Below are positions 7,776 through 16,388 of a stretch of DNA of 46,680 bases, piece by piece. Position 1 is the stretch's first letter; every line of letters begins with the position of its first letter. Below the pieces are notes generated by a model, which was not told the origin of the DNA, did no database searches, and worked only from the letters and a program-made list of their open reading frames with translations. Both the position numbers and the translations under genes were made by a program. This DNA is from Phycisphaerales bacterium. GTDB lineage: Bacteria > Planctomycetota > Phycisphaerae > Sedimentisphaerales > Anaerobacaceae. Where the stretch lies: contig PMZJ01000012.1 of assembly GCA_003170415.1 (NCBI GenBank), positions 1 through 46,680 of the forward strand, read 5' to 3'.

Positions 7776-9086
7776 ATGTCAGAGAACAATAAAGTAAATC
7801 GACGTGGCTTTTTAAAGACAGCGGCAGGCGTGGCGGCGGGGGCAATAACGATTCCTTATATTGTGCCATCGTCGGTATTCGGAGCCGATGGCAGTGTTGC
7901 GCCGAGCAACCGGCTTCACGTAGGGATGATTGGCGTAGGCGGGCAGGGAACATGGGATATGCGAGGATTCCTGGATAAATCCGAGACGCTGGTTGTGGCG
8001 GTCTGCGATATAGATGTAAAGCATCAGAAGCTGGCCAAGGCGGAGACGGACCTGAAATACGGCAACAGCGACTGCAAGACGTACCTGGATTTTCGCGACG
8101 TAATTGCGCGAAGCGATATAGACATAATATCGACGGCGATACCTGACCACTGGCATTCGATACCTGCGATAATGGCTGCGGAGGCGGGGAAGGATATTTA
8201 CGGTCAAAAGCCGTTGGCGAGGACGATTAAAGAGGGGCGGGCGATATGCGACGCGGTAAAGCGATACGGGAGGATTTGGCAGACGGGAAGCTGGCAGCGG
8301 TCGGTTTATAATTTCCGGCGGGCGTGCGAGCTTGTGCGCAACGGCAGAATAGGCAAGGTTCATACGGTTGAGGTTGGTTTGCCGACGGGAAGCACACGGG
8401 GCAATGAATCGATTAAGCCGGTGCCTGAGGGAGTTGACTGGGATATGTGGTTAGGACCTGCGCCGTGGGTTCCTTTCAGGGGAATTTTGCACTGGGACTG
8501 GCGGTGGATAATGGATTATTCAGGAGGCCAGATGACGGACTGGGCGGGGCATCATATTGATATCGCACACTGGGCGCTGGATTTGGAGCATACGGGACCA
8601 GTGGAGATTGAGGGGCACGGGACATATCCGAAGGACGGGATATTTAACGTTCCTTATCAGTACAAGGTAACGACGAAATACGCGAACGGGCTGACGATGA
8701 TAATTGCCAACGATAGGCAGCTTCCTCACGGGATGGGGGCATGTTTTTACGGGGACAAGGGCTGGCTGCACGTTACGCGAGATGAGCCGATACACGCGGA
8801 ACCAAAGAGCGTGGTGGACGAGGTAATAGGGCCAAACGAGATTCATTTGTACGAGAGCAAGGACCATTTCCAGAATTTTCTGGACTGCATCAAGAGCAGG
8901 CGAGAGACGATAACGCCAGCGGAAATTGCGCACCGGTCGCTGACGCCCGCGTTGCTGGGTGAGATTTCGATGCTGACGGGCAGGAAGCTGAAATGGGACC
9001 CGGAAAAAGAGGCAATTATCGGCGATGAAGAGGCCAGCCGGATGCTGTCTCGGCCGATGCGAAGTCCGTGGCATTTGTATATGTAG
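7776..9086 (+). CDS. Tat-exported Gfo/Idh/MocA oxidoreductase (copy 3)
   Basis: This 436-residue paralogue has a Tat signal (NRRGFLK at about residues 8-14). The Rossmann loop is MIGVGGQG. The usual EKP catalytic motif is changed to GQKP (Gln144-Lys145): the lysine is kept and the glutamate replaced. SGGQMTDWAGHHIDIAHW carries the second-domain Asp and His residues. It starts 26 bp after the previous gene behind AAAGGGG, so translation in one operon is likely. Gene duplication of copy 2 is the simplest origin; the Q-for-E change may mark a different substrate. Confidence 0.9.
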   Translation: MSENNKVNRRGFLKTAAGVAAGAITIPYIVPSSVFGADGSVAPSNRLHVGMIGVGGQGTWDMRGFLDKSETLVVAVCDIDVKHQKLAKAETDLKYGNSDCKTYLDFRDVIARSDIDIISTAIPDHWHSIPAIMAAEAGKDIYGQKPLARTIKEGRAICDAVKRYGRIWQTGSWQRSVYNFRRACELVRNGRIGKVHTVEVGLPTGSTRGNESIKPVPEGVDWDMWLGPAPWVPFRGILHWDWRWIMDYSGGQMTDWAGHHIDIAHWALDLEHTGPVEIEGHGTYPKDGIFNVPYQYKVTTKYANGLTMIIANDRQLPHGMGACFYGDKGWLHVTRDEPIHAEPKSVVDEVIGPNEIHLYESKDHFQNFLDCIKSRRETITPAEIAHRSLTPALLGEISMLTGRKLKWDPEKEAIIGDEEASRMLSRPMRSPWHLYM

Positions 9087-9090
9087 GCGA

Positions 9091-9142
9091 TAGCATAGCG
9101 TATAGCGTATAGCGTATAGCGGATAGTGAATAGTGAATAGTT
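9091..9142. repeat. Short tandem repeat, 7-bp period
   Basis: GCGTATA occurs three times in a row, followed by the variants GCGGATA and GTGAATA twice. It fills the spacer between copy 3 and the ThuA gene, upstream of the AAGGAAG ribosome site. Slippage could vary its length. Confidence 0.75.
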
Positions 9143-9155
9143 AAGGAAGATAAAG

Positions 9156-10058
9156 ATGAAGAGTTGGATTACAGGGTTATTAACTGTTGTTGTGTCATTG
9201 GGAGTTATTATGGTTTTTACGAAAAGCGTTTTGGCGGACGGTTCGCCGAAGGTACTAAAGCCGGTGTCGGATGAGATAACGGCGAAGATTGAGGCGGCTG
9301 CGCCGGAAAAGGCGACGGCAAAACCGGCAAAGGCGAGAAAGATATTAGTGTTCTGGCTTTGCAAGGGATATTTTCACGAAAGCATACCGGCGACGAACAA
9401 GGCGATAGAGATTATGGGTAAAAAGACCGGGGCATACGACGTGGTTTTCAGCGACGATATGAATATGTTCGACGCGAAGAAGTTGGCGGAGTTCGACGCG
9501 ATATTATTTAACAACACGACCCACCTGGATTTCAATGAGCCGGGGCAGCGTGAGGCGCTGATGGATTTTGTAAAGGGCGGCAAGGGCATCATCGGTTTAC
9601 ACGCGGCGTCGGACAATTTTTATACGTGGTCCGAGGCGGCAGCGATGATAGGCGGACAATATAACGAGCATCCGTGGGGGGCCAGCGGGGTTTGGGCGAT
9701 AAAGGATTATGAGCCGAATCATCCGCTGAACGCGGCGTTTAAGGGAGAGGGATTCAAGGTCAGGGACGAGATTTATCGCCAGAAGAAGTTCGGCACGGTC
9801 GAGGACCGTCGTATTTTATTGACGCTCGATTTTAATGACCCGGCAACGAAGAACGTCAAAGGAGCAAGGGAGAGCGACCGTGATATGCCTGTGAGCTGGA
9901 TAAAGGATTACGGCAAGGGTAGGATATTTTTCTGCGGGCTTGGGCATAATAACGAGATATATTATCGTCCCGCCATATTGCAGTATGAGCTTGACGGTAT
10001 CCAGTTTGCGCTGGGTGATTTGAAGGTTGACGCGACGCCTGTTAAAGAAGGCAAATAA
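9156..10058 (+). CDS. Secreted ThuA-domain protein
   Basis: This 300-residue protein has an N-terminal signal peptide (hydrophobic residues about 5-22, cleavage near SVLADG), then a ThuA-like class I glutamine-amidotransferase-related fold (about 65-285). Family motifs include ILVFWLCKGYFHES, the FNNTTHLDF segment, KGGKGIIGLHAASDNFY, and near the end GRIFFCGLGHNNEIYY. ThuA proteins occur in trehalose and other disaccharide utilisation loci that use 3-keto-sugar chemistry, and are often next to Gfo/Idh/MocA genes in planctomycetes. The catalytic role is not firmly known. The predicted export location matches its Tat-exported neighbours. It is preceded by a good ribosome site and followed 14 bp later by the HEAT protein gene. 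Confidence 0.88.
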   Translation: MKSWITGLLTVVVSLGVIMVFTKSVLADGSPKVLKPVSDEITAKIEAAAPEKATAKPAKARKILVFWLCKGYFHESIPATNKAIEIMGKKTGAYDVVFSDDMNMFDAKKLAEFDAILFNNTTHLDFNEPGQREALMDFVKGGKGIIGLHAASDNFYTWSEAAAMIGGQYNEHPWGASGVWAIKDYEPNHPLNAAFKGEGFKVRDEIYRQKKFGTVEDRRILLTLDFNDPATKNVKGARESDRDMPVSWIKDYGKGRIFFCGLGHNNEIYYRPAILQYELDGIQFALGDLKVDATPVKEGK

Positions 10059-10072
10059 GAAAGGAAGAAAAT

Positions 10073-12127
10073 ATGAATCGCCTGTTAAAAGTTTCAGTAA
10101 TTGTAGCCGTTGTTTTGTGTTTTGGCGGGGTGATATACGCTGCCGATTCCAACGAATTTGGCCAGTTGTTAAGCAAGATCAAGACGTATGATTTCGATAA
10201 AAGCCGGGTGGATTGTATCAAGGTCAGCGATATGATTCGCGAGGCGAGCGGCAAACCGGAAATGAAGGGGATGGAAAAGCAGTTAGACGCATTCCTCGAA
10301 TCGGACGCGACATACGCGGCGAAGGATTTTGTTTGCAGGGAATTGAGCATTGCGGGGACGGAGGCGTCGGTTCCCGCACTGGCCTCGATGCTGACAGACG
10401 AGAAGGTTTCGGATATTGCGCGTTATGCTTTGGAGCGGATACCTGGGCCGGCTGTTGATGATGCTTTGCGCAAGGCATTGCCGAAGGCCGAAGGCAAGGC
10501 AAAGATTGGAATAATAAATACGCTTGGGGTTCGAGGGGACAAGAAGGCGGTCGAGTCGCTGGCAAAACTGACTAATGACGCAAATGAAACGGTCGCGGTT
10601 GCGGCAGTGGCTGCTCTGAGCAGGATAGACGACCAGGGCGCGACGGACGCGATTGCCAGGGCAAAAGACAAGGCGACAGGCGCGATTAAAACGGCGGCGC
10701 TCGACGCGTATTTGCGTTGTGCGGACCGGCTTGCGGCCAAAGGGCAAAAGAACGCGGCGGGGGCGATTTATAAAGAGTTATACGCGGCAAATGAACCGAT
10801 GATAGTTCGCGTCGCGGCGGCGCGAGGAATGATTGAAACGGCGGGCGACAAGACCGGCGAAGTGGTTGTTGAGATGCTGAAGTCAGCCGACAAGCCGATA
10901 CAGACGGTTGCGATAGCGACGCTGAAAGAAGTCGCAAAAACGGACGTGATAAAGGCGGCGATGGAACAAATACCGAATCTGGAAGCCATACAACAGGCGC
11001 AACTTATTTCAGCCCTGGCGGATTGCGGGGACAAGGTCGCGTTGCCGACGGTCCTGGCGGCGGCAAAGAACTCACACGATTTTGTCAGGGTTACGGCTTT
11101 GAGGGCAATGGGAACATTAGGCGACGTATCGTCTGTCGATATGCTTGTCGCGGCGGCGGTTTCGAGCGGGGGCGAGGAGCAAAAAGCCGCACAGGAAAGC
11201 TTGTATCGGCTGCGCGGTCCTGACGTTGACGACGCGATTTTGAAAAAGCTGCCGGACGCCGAGCCAAAGGCGAAGGTCGAGCTTGTTCGCAGCTGCGAAC
11301 AACGAGATATAAAGAAATCAGTGCCCGTACTGATGAAGACGGCCAAAGACGCGGACGCGAAGGTGAGAATCGAATCAATCAAGGCGCTGCGAGCACTGGC
11401 GGGGCCGCAGGATATACCGGCACTTATTGAACTACAATTGGCCGCTTCGGGCAATGACAGGGGTGAGCTTGAAAAAACGGTAGTGGTTGTATCGAAGAAA
11501 ATTCCGGAAGACAAGGGGCAGGGACAAGCGGTTCTTGCGGCGTTACCTTTGGCAAAAGATTTGGACGCGAAATGTTCGCTGTTGAGCGTTCTGGGGAAAA
11601 TTGGCGATGAGTCGGCTTTGCCTGTTCTGCGAGAGGCGCTTGGGGATAAAGATGACCAGGTAAAAGACGCGGCGGTGAGGGCACTTTCGGACTGGCCAAC
11701 CGCGACGCCGGCGGCGGATTTGCTGAAGGTCGCGCAGACGTCGGAAAACCAGGTGCACAAGACATTAGCTCTTCGCGGCTACGTCCGGCTGGCAGGGCTG
11801 AAAAGCAACAGGCCTGCTGAAGAAACAATGAAGATGTATAAGGATGCGATGGCGCTTGCGGCGGATGTTTCCGAGAAGAAAATGGTATTGTCGGGTCTTG
11901 GGAGCACGGATAGTTTTGAGGCGATGCAAATGGCGGAGAGCTATCTCGGCGACAAGGAGCTGAAAGAGGAGGCGGAAGCGGCTGTAATGAAGATAGCTGA
12001 AGAGAGGGCAAAGAACTCCCCGAGGATTTCGGCACAGACAAAAGATATTTTGCAGAAGGTTATCGACGGCACGACTAATGAATCGGTGCGTGAACAGGCG
12101 CAGAAGCTGCTTAAGCAGGGGAAATAA
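10073..12127 (+). CDS. Secreted HEAT-repeat protein
   Basis: This 684-residue protein starts with a signal peptide (MNRLLKVSV..., cleavage near IYAADSN) and then consists almost wholly of paired alpha helices of HEAT/PBS-lyase type: for example SVPALASMLTDEKVSDIARYAL, DKKAVESLAKLTND and SALPVLREALGDKDDQVKDA. The last shows the typical 'A-L-x-D-x-x-x-x-V-R/K-x-A-A' phasing. At least ten repeats span about residues 85-600. No catalytic motif is visible. Such alpha-solenoids serve as binding scaffolds. In planctomycetes HEAT domains are often fused to secreted dehydrogenase or cytochrome proteins, so a free-standing one beside exported dehydrogenases may organise them. The start is supported by GAAAGGAAG. 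Confidence 0.85.
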   Translation: MNRLLKVSVIVAVVLCFGGVIYAADSNEFGQLLSKIKTYDFDKSRVDCIKVSDMIREASGKPEMKGMEKQLDAFLESDATYAAKDFVCRELSIAGTEASVPALASMLTDEKVSDIARYALERIPGPAVDDALRKALPKAEGKAKIGIINTLGVRGDKKAVESLAKLTNDANETVAVAAVAALSRIDDQGATDAIARAKDKATGAIKTAALDAYLRCADRLAAKGQKNAAGAIYKELYAANEPMIVRVAAARGMIETAGDKTGEVVVEMLKSADKPIQTVAIATLKEVAKTDVIKAAMEQIPNLEAIQQAQLISALADCGDKVALPTVLAAAKNSHDFVRVTALRAMGTLGDVSSVDMLVAAAVSSGGEEQKAAQESLYRLRGPDVDDAILKKLPDAEPKAKVELVRSCEQRDIKKSVPVLMKTAKDADAKVRIESIKALRALAGPQDIPALIELQLAASGNDRGELEKTVVVVSKKIPEDKGQGQAVLAALPLAKDLDAKCSLLSVLGKIGDESALPVLREALGDKDDQVKDAAVRALSDWPTATPAADLLKVAQTSENQVHKTLALRGYVRLAGLKSNRPAEETMKMYKDAMALAADVSEKKMVLSGLGSTDSFEAMQMAESYLGDKELKEEAEAAVMKIAEERAKNSPRISAQTKDILQKVIDGTTNESVREQAQKLLKQGK

Positions 12128-12163
12128 CGGTTTTATACACGATACTAAACTGGAGACCTTATT

Positions 12164-13573
12164 ATGGCTAATGAAAACGTCGGCAAAGAAAAGGAATATG
12201 GTATTTCACGGAGGCAACTGCTGGGTTCGGCAGTGGCGGCGGGGGCGTTTACAATTATTCCGAGTTATGTGCTTGGCGAAAGCGTTAGCGGCAAGAAGCC
12301 GCCCAGCGAGAAGCTGAATATTGCGACGATAGGCGTTGGCGGTATGGGAGGCAGTAATACCCGCAGATGCGCGGACGCAGGCGAGAATATAGTCGCGCTT
12401 TGCGACGTTGACGAGAACAATCCGGGGACGGTAAGGGTTTTCAGCGAGTATCCCGACGCGAAGAAGTATAAAGATTTTCGCAAGATGCTCGAAGAGATGA
12501 AGAATATCGACGCGGTGATAGTCGCGACGCCCGACCATACGCATACGGTTGCGGCGATGATGGCGATTAAGATGGGTAAGCACGTGTATGTTCAGAAGCC
12601 ACTGACGCATACGGTTTATGAGGCGAGGGAGCTGACGGAGGCGGCCAGACAGTATAAGGTGGCATCGCAGATGGGTAACCAGGGACATTCAGGCGAGGGT
12701 ATTCGACTGATGTGCGAATGGATATGGGATGGGGCGATTGGGCCTGTGCGAGAGGTTCACGCGTGGACTAACAGGCCCGTATGGGCGCAGGGAATAGACA
12801 GGCCAAAAGAAACGCCGCCTGTGCCGGAAGGTCTGGACTGGGACCTTTGGCTTGGACCTGCTCCGGAGAGACCATATAACCCGGCGTATCATCCTTTTGC
12901 GTGGAGGGCGTGGGTGGACTTCGGATGCGGGGCTCTGGGCGATATGGCTTGTCATATTCTTGACCCGGCATTCTGGGCATTGAAGCTGAAGTACCCAATC
13001 AGCATCGAGGCGTGCTCGTCAACGAGAATGTCAGGCGAGGGATGGGGCAAGGTCGGCGTGCGTGAGACGTATCCGCAGGCGAGCATCGTTCGCTATAAAT
13101 TCCCGGCACGAGGCAAGATGCCTGAAGTGAAAATTAACTGGTACGACGGCGGACTTATGCCGGCCAGACCCGAAGAGCTTGAGCCGGGTCGGATGATGGG
13201 AGATGATGACGGCGGCGTGTTGTTCGTCGGCGACAAGGGCAAGCTGATGTGCGGCTGTTACGGCCTGAATCCGCGTCTGATACCGGAAAGCAAAATGGAG
13301 GCGTACAAGAGGCCCAAAAAGACGCTGCCAAGAATCAAAGACGGCATTGACGGTCACGAGAAAAACTGGATTGAGGCCTGCAAGGGTGGACCGGCGGCAT
13401 GCTCGAATTTCGAATATTCGGGGCCATTTACGGAAACTGTGGTGATGGGAAACCTGGCGATGATAAACCCGTATAAGGTGCTCGAATGGGACGGTGAAAA
13501 TATGAAGTTTACGAATGACGAGACAGCCAATGAGTTCGTTAATCCGCCGTATCGGGCGGGCTGGACGCTGTAA
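12164..13573 (+). CDS. Tat-exported Gfo/Idh/MocA oxidoreductase (copy 4)
   Basis: This 469-residue protein has a Tat signal with SRRQLLG at about residues 12-18. The Rossmann loop is TIGVGGMGG. The catalytic motif reads VQKP (Gln144-Lys145), and the second domain has GCGALGDMACHILD, with Cys-His in place of the Gly/Ser/Thr-His seen elsewhere. It is visibly a sister of the next gene: both share the VATPDHTH, QMGNQGHS/QMGNQEHS and PARPEELE/PRPAELE segments. Family knowledge suggests a periplasmic sugar or glycoside oxidoreductase; the substrate is unknown. It starts 36 bp after the HEAT gene behind TGGAGA. Confidence 0.9.
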   Translation: MANENVGKEKEYGISRRQLLGSAVAAGAFTIIPSYVLGESVSGKKPPSEKLNIATIGVGGMGGSNTRRCADAGENIVALCDVDENNPGTVRVFSEYPDAKKYKDFRKMLEEMKNIDAVIVATPDHTHTVAAMMAIKMGKHVYVQKPLTHTVYEARELTEAARQYKVASQMGNQGHSGEGIRLMCEWIWDGAIGPVREVHAWTNRPVWAQGIDRPKETPPVPEGLDWDLWLGPAPERPYNPAYHPFAWRAWVDFGCGALGDMACHILDPAFWALKLKYPISIEACSSTRMSGEGWGKVGVRETYPQASIVRYKFPARGKMPEVKINWYDGGLMPARPEELEPGRMMGDDDGGVLFVGDKGKLMCGCYGLNPRLIPESKMEAYKRPKKTLPRIKDGIDGHEKNWIEACKGGPAACSNFEYSGPFTETVVMGNLAMINPYKVLEWDGENMKFTNDETANEFVNPPYRAGWTL

Positions 13574-13592
13574 AAAAACTGAGGATTGATTT

Positions 13593-14924
13593 ATGAAAAG
13601 TAACGGTATTTCGCGCAGGGATTTTGTGGCGGGAACCGCGTCGGCGATTGCCGGGTTTACGATTCTGCCGCGGTTTGTTCTCGGCGGAGCCGGCTTCAAG
13701 CCGCCAAGCGAAAAGCTGAATATAGCTGCGGTGGGTATAGGCGGTCAGGGCAAGGAGAACATCAAGGCCTGTGAAGGCGAGAATATCGTTGCTCTTTGCG
13801 ACGTGGACTGGCGTTACGCAGGGCCGGTTTTTCAAAGTCACCCGAACGCGAAAAAATACAAAGATTTTCGCAAGATGTTCGATGAGGTGAAGGATATCGA
13901 CGCCGTGGTTGTGGCTACGCCCGACCATACGCACGCGGTGATTGCTATGACGGCCATCAAAATGGGTAAGCATGTATATGTGCAGAAGCCGTTGACGTGG
14001 TCGATTGAAGAGGCGCATAAACTCACGGAGGCGGCCCGCCAGGCCAAAGTCGCCACACAGATGGGCAATCAGGAACATTCGGGCGAGGATATTCGGGTGT
14101 TGTGTGAGTTGGTCTGGTTAGGCGCTATAGGCAATGTTCATGAGGCATACGCCTGGACGGACAGACCCGTCTGGCCACAGGGTATCGGACGACCTGTTAC
14201 CGCCCCTGTCGTGCCTGAAGGGCTGGACTGGGACAACTGGCTGGGGCCTGCGCCTGTTCGGCCTTATCACCCCGCGTATCATCCGTTTACCTGGCGGGGC
14301 TGGATGGACTTCGGAACCGGCGCATTGGGCGATATGGGTTGCCATAAAATTGACTACATTTTTTGGGCGCTGAAGCTGGGGTATCCTACCTCCGTCGAGG
14401 CGTATGTTTCGTCGCGGGTAGTGAAGATATGGGAGAAGGTGGAAAACAAAGAAACATATCCGGATGCCGAAATTGTCCGTTACGAGTTTCCTGTTCGGGG
14501 GGATATGCCGCCTGTGAAACTGACTTGGTTTGATGGCGGTTTGAAACCACCTCGCCCGGCGGAACTGGAAAAAGAACGGAACCTTAGCGCCAACGGCATT
14601 ATCCTTATTGGTGATAAAGGCACGATAGTAGAGGGCCGGCTTGTCCCTGAGTCGCGAATGAAGGATTATAAGAAACCGGCTCAAAGCATACCGCGAATAA
14701 CAGGCACACACGAGCAGAACTGGATTGACGCCTGCAAGGGCGGTCCGCCGGCATGCTCGAATTTCGAATACGCCGGACCTCTGACGGAAACCGTTCTGTT
14801 AGGCAATGTCGCAATACGCACGGGTAAGCGGATTGAGTGGGACGGGTCAAATATGAAGGTTACCAATATCCCGGAGGCCAACGAGCTGTTAGGCCGCAAG
14901 TACCGCGAGGGCTGGACTTTGTAG
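13593..14924 (+). CDS. Tat-exported Gfo/Idh/MocA oxidoreductase (copy 5)
   Basis: This 443-residue protein is a sister of copy 4. Its Tat signal (SRRDFVAG, about residues 6-13) is followed by an Ala/Gly-rich hydrophobic run ending near VLGGAG. The Rossmann loop is AVGIGGQG; the catalytic motif is VQKP (Gln131-Lys132); the second domain has GTGALGDMGCHKID. It lies 19 bp after copy 4 with GAGG as a likely ribosome site, so the two are surely co-transcribed. The pair probably arose by tandem duplication, and both keep the Gln-for-Glu change, so the change predates the duplication. Confidence 0.9.
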   Translation: MKSNGISRRDFVAGTASAIAGFTILPRFVLGGAGFKPPSEKLNIAAVGIGGQGKENIKACEGENIVALCDVDWRYAGPVFQSHPNAKKYKDFRKMFDEVKDIDAVVVATPDHTHAVIAMTAIKMGKHVYVQKPLTWSIEEAHKLTEAARQAKVATQMGNQEHSGEDIRVLCELVWLGAIGNVHEAYAWTDRPVWPQGIGRPVTAPVVPEGLDWDNWLGPAPVRPYHPAYHPFTWRGWMDFGTGALGDMGCHKIDYIFWALKLGYPTSVEAYVSSRVVKIWEKVENKETYPDAEIVRYEFPVRGDMPPVKLTWFDGGLKPPRPAELEKERNLSANGIILIGDKGTIVEGRLVPESRMKDYKKPAQSIPRITGTHEQNWIDACKGGPPACSNFEYAGPLTETVLLGNVAIRTGKRIEWDGSNMKVTNIPEANELLGRKYREGWTL

Positions 14925-14953
14925 TTGCTTCGATGAGTGAATTTGGGTATTAT
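14925..14953 (+). promoter_or_regulatory. Candidate internal promoter before copy 6
   Basis: TTGCTT (14925-14930), a 17-bp spacer and TATTAT (14948-14953) start right after the copy 5 stop codon. Predicted +1 is near 14960, about 53 nt before the next gene. It may drive the segment from copy 6 through the cytochromes and permease separately from the upstream genes. Confidence 0.5.
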
Positions 14954-15012
14954 TGAACGGCGTTGTTGGGTGGGGTTGAAGTGTGTTTGGTCGAGTTTTG
15001 AAAAGGGCTGAA

Positions 15013-16365
15013 ATGAGCAAAAATAAGGCAGCAACGGGGATTAACAGGCGGGAGTTCATTCGTTCGACGGCGGCGATTGGGGCGGGGCTGATTTTTTCGC
15101 CTATGGTTCTGGGGGAAACGGGAGCCGGCGCCAAATCAGACGATATAAACGTGGCGATTATCGGCGTGGGCGACGAGGGCAGGGTGTTGCTTGAGTCGGC
15201 GGTGAAAATACCAGGCCTGAGGTTCAAGGCCCTGTGCGATATCTGGACGAGTTTCAATCAGCAAAACGCGTCAAGATTTCTCAAGGCATATAAACAAGAG
15301 CATAACGTATATGTTGACTACAAAGAGATGCTCGATAAGGAAAAGGATTTGCAGGCGGTCATAATCGCGACGCCCGATTTCTGGCATTCAGAGCAGACAG
15401 TTGCGTGCTTGAAGGCGGGATTGCACGTTTACTGCGAAAAAGAGATGTCGAACACGCTGGAAGGCGCCCGCAAAATGGTTGTGGCGGCGAAGGAGACGGG
15501 CAAACTGCTCCAGATAGGCCATCAGCGACGGAGTAATCCGCGGTATCTGCACTGCTATAATAAACTCCTGAAAGAAGCGGGAATCCTCGGTCGTATTACG
15601 ACGGTTAACGGGCAGTGGAATCGCTCGGTTCAGCCGACGTTAGGTTTCCCCCAGGGCAAGGGTATCGACGAAGCGACGCTGAACAAATACGGCTTCAAAT
15701 CGATGGAACAATTCCGCAACTGGCGATGGTATAAGGGACTTGGCGGCGGGCCGATAGTTGACCTCGGTTCGCACCAGATTGACATATATAACTGGTTCCT
15801 CGAAACGTCACCGAAAGTTGTTATCGCCAGCGGCGGGACCGATTACTACAACAAGAAAGACCACGAGTGGTATGATAATGTAATGGCGGTTTATACATAC
15901 GAAACGAAGAAAGGGGTTGTCAGGGCATTTTACCAGACAATCACTACCAACTGTTATCAGGGTTACTACGAGGTGTTTATGGGTGACCAGGGTTCGCTGC
16001 TTATTTCAGAAGCGGGCAGCAGGGGCGAGGCGTATCGTGAGCCGACGGCCCCGCAGTGGGACCAGTGGGTCAAGAACGGTTTTTTGCTTGCGCCTCCCGA
16101 AAAGAAGGAAGAAAAATCGGACTCAGGCGCACTTGTGGATGTTCGTGAGTCGCCGATTCCAGATGCGTACAAAATCGGCGTCGAATTCAAGGAACCGTAT
16201 CACAAGCCGCATTTGGAGAATTTCTTTAACGCGGTTCGCGGCAAAGAGAAGCTGAATTGTCCCGCTGAGGTCGGCTATGAGACCGCGGCGACCGTTCTGA
16301 AGGTCAACGAGGCAATCGAGGCGGGCTGCAAGCTCGAATTCAAGCCGGAAGAATTTAAGGTTTAA
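15013..16365 (+). CDS. Tat-exported Gfo/Idh/MocA oxidoreductase (copy 6, EKE variant)
   Basis: This 450-residue protein has a Tat signal with NRREFIRS. The ATG at 15013 is preferred over an in-frame GTG at 14983 because AAAAGGG lies just upstream of it. The Rossmann loop is IIGVGDEG. The catalytic motif is CEKE (Glu142-Lys143-Glu144): Glu replaces the nearly invariant Pro after the lysine. GGGPIVDLGSHQIDIYNW provides the Asp and His of the second domain. Its body diverges from the other copies, including a long insertion around KKEEKSDSGALVDVRESPIP. It directly precedes the multihaem cytochrome gene (23 bp gap), so its oxidised product or electrons may be linked to that cytochrome; this is inference. 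Confidence 0.88.
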   Translation: MSKNKAATGINRREFIRSTAAIGAGLIFSPMVLGETGAGAKSDDINVAIIGVGDEGRVLLESAVKIPGLRFKALCDIWTSFNQQNASRFLKAYKQEHNVYVDYKEMLDKEKDLQAVIIATPDFWHSEQTVACLKAGLHVYCEKEMSNTLEGARKMVVAAKETGKLLQIGHQRRSNPRYLHCYNKLLKEAGILGRITTVNGQWNRSVQPTLGFPQGKGIDEATLNKYGFKSMEQFRNWRWYKGLGGGPIVDLGSHQIDIYNWFLETSPKVVIASGGTDYYNKKDHEWYDNVMAVYTYETKKGVVRAFYQTITTNCYQGYYEVFMGDQGSLLISEAGSRGEAYREPTAPQWDQWVKNGFLLAPPEKKEEKSDSGALVDVRESPIPDAYKIGVEFKEPYHKPHLENFFNAVRGKEKLNCPAEVGYETAATVLKVNEAIEAGCKLEFKPEEFKV

Positions 16366-16388
16366 CGGTTCAAGGGACTGGTTGAACA

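Noticed and set aside
10768..11760. Minus-strand open frame opposite the HEAT-repeat gene
   Set aside because: It is a Ser/Ala-rich shadow of the GC-biased third positions of the HEAT gene; no ribosome site or family motif.
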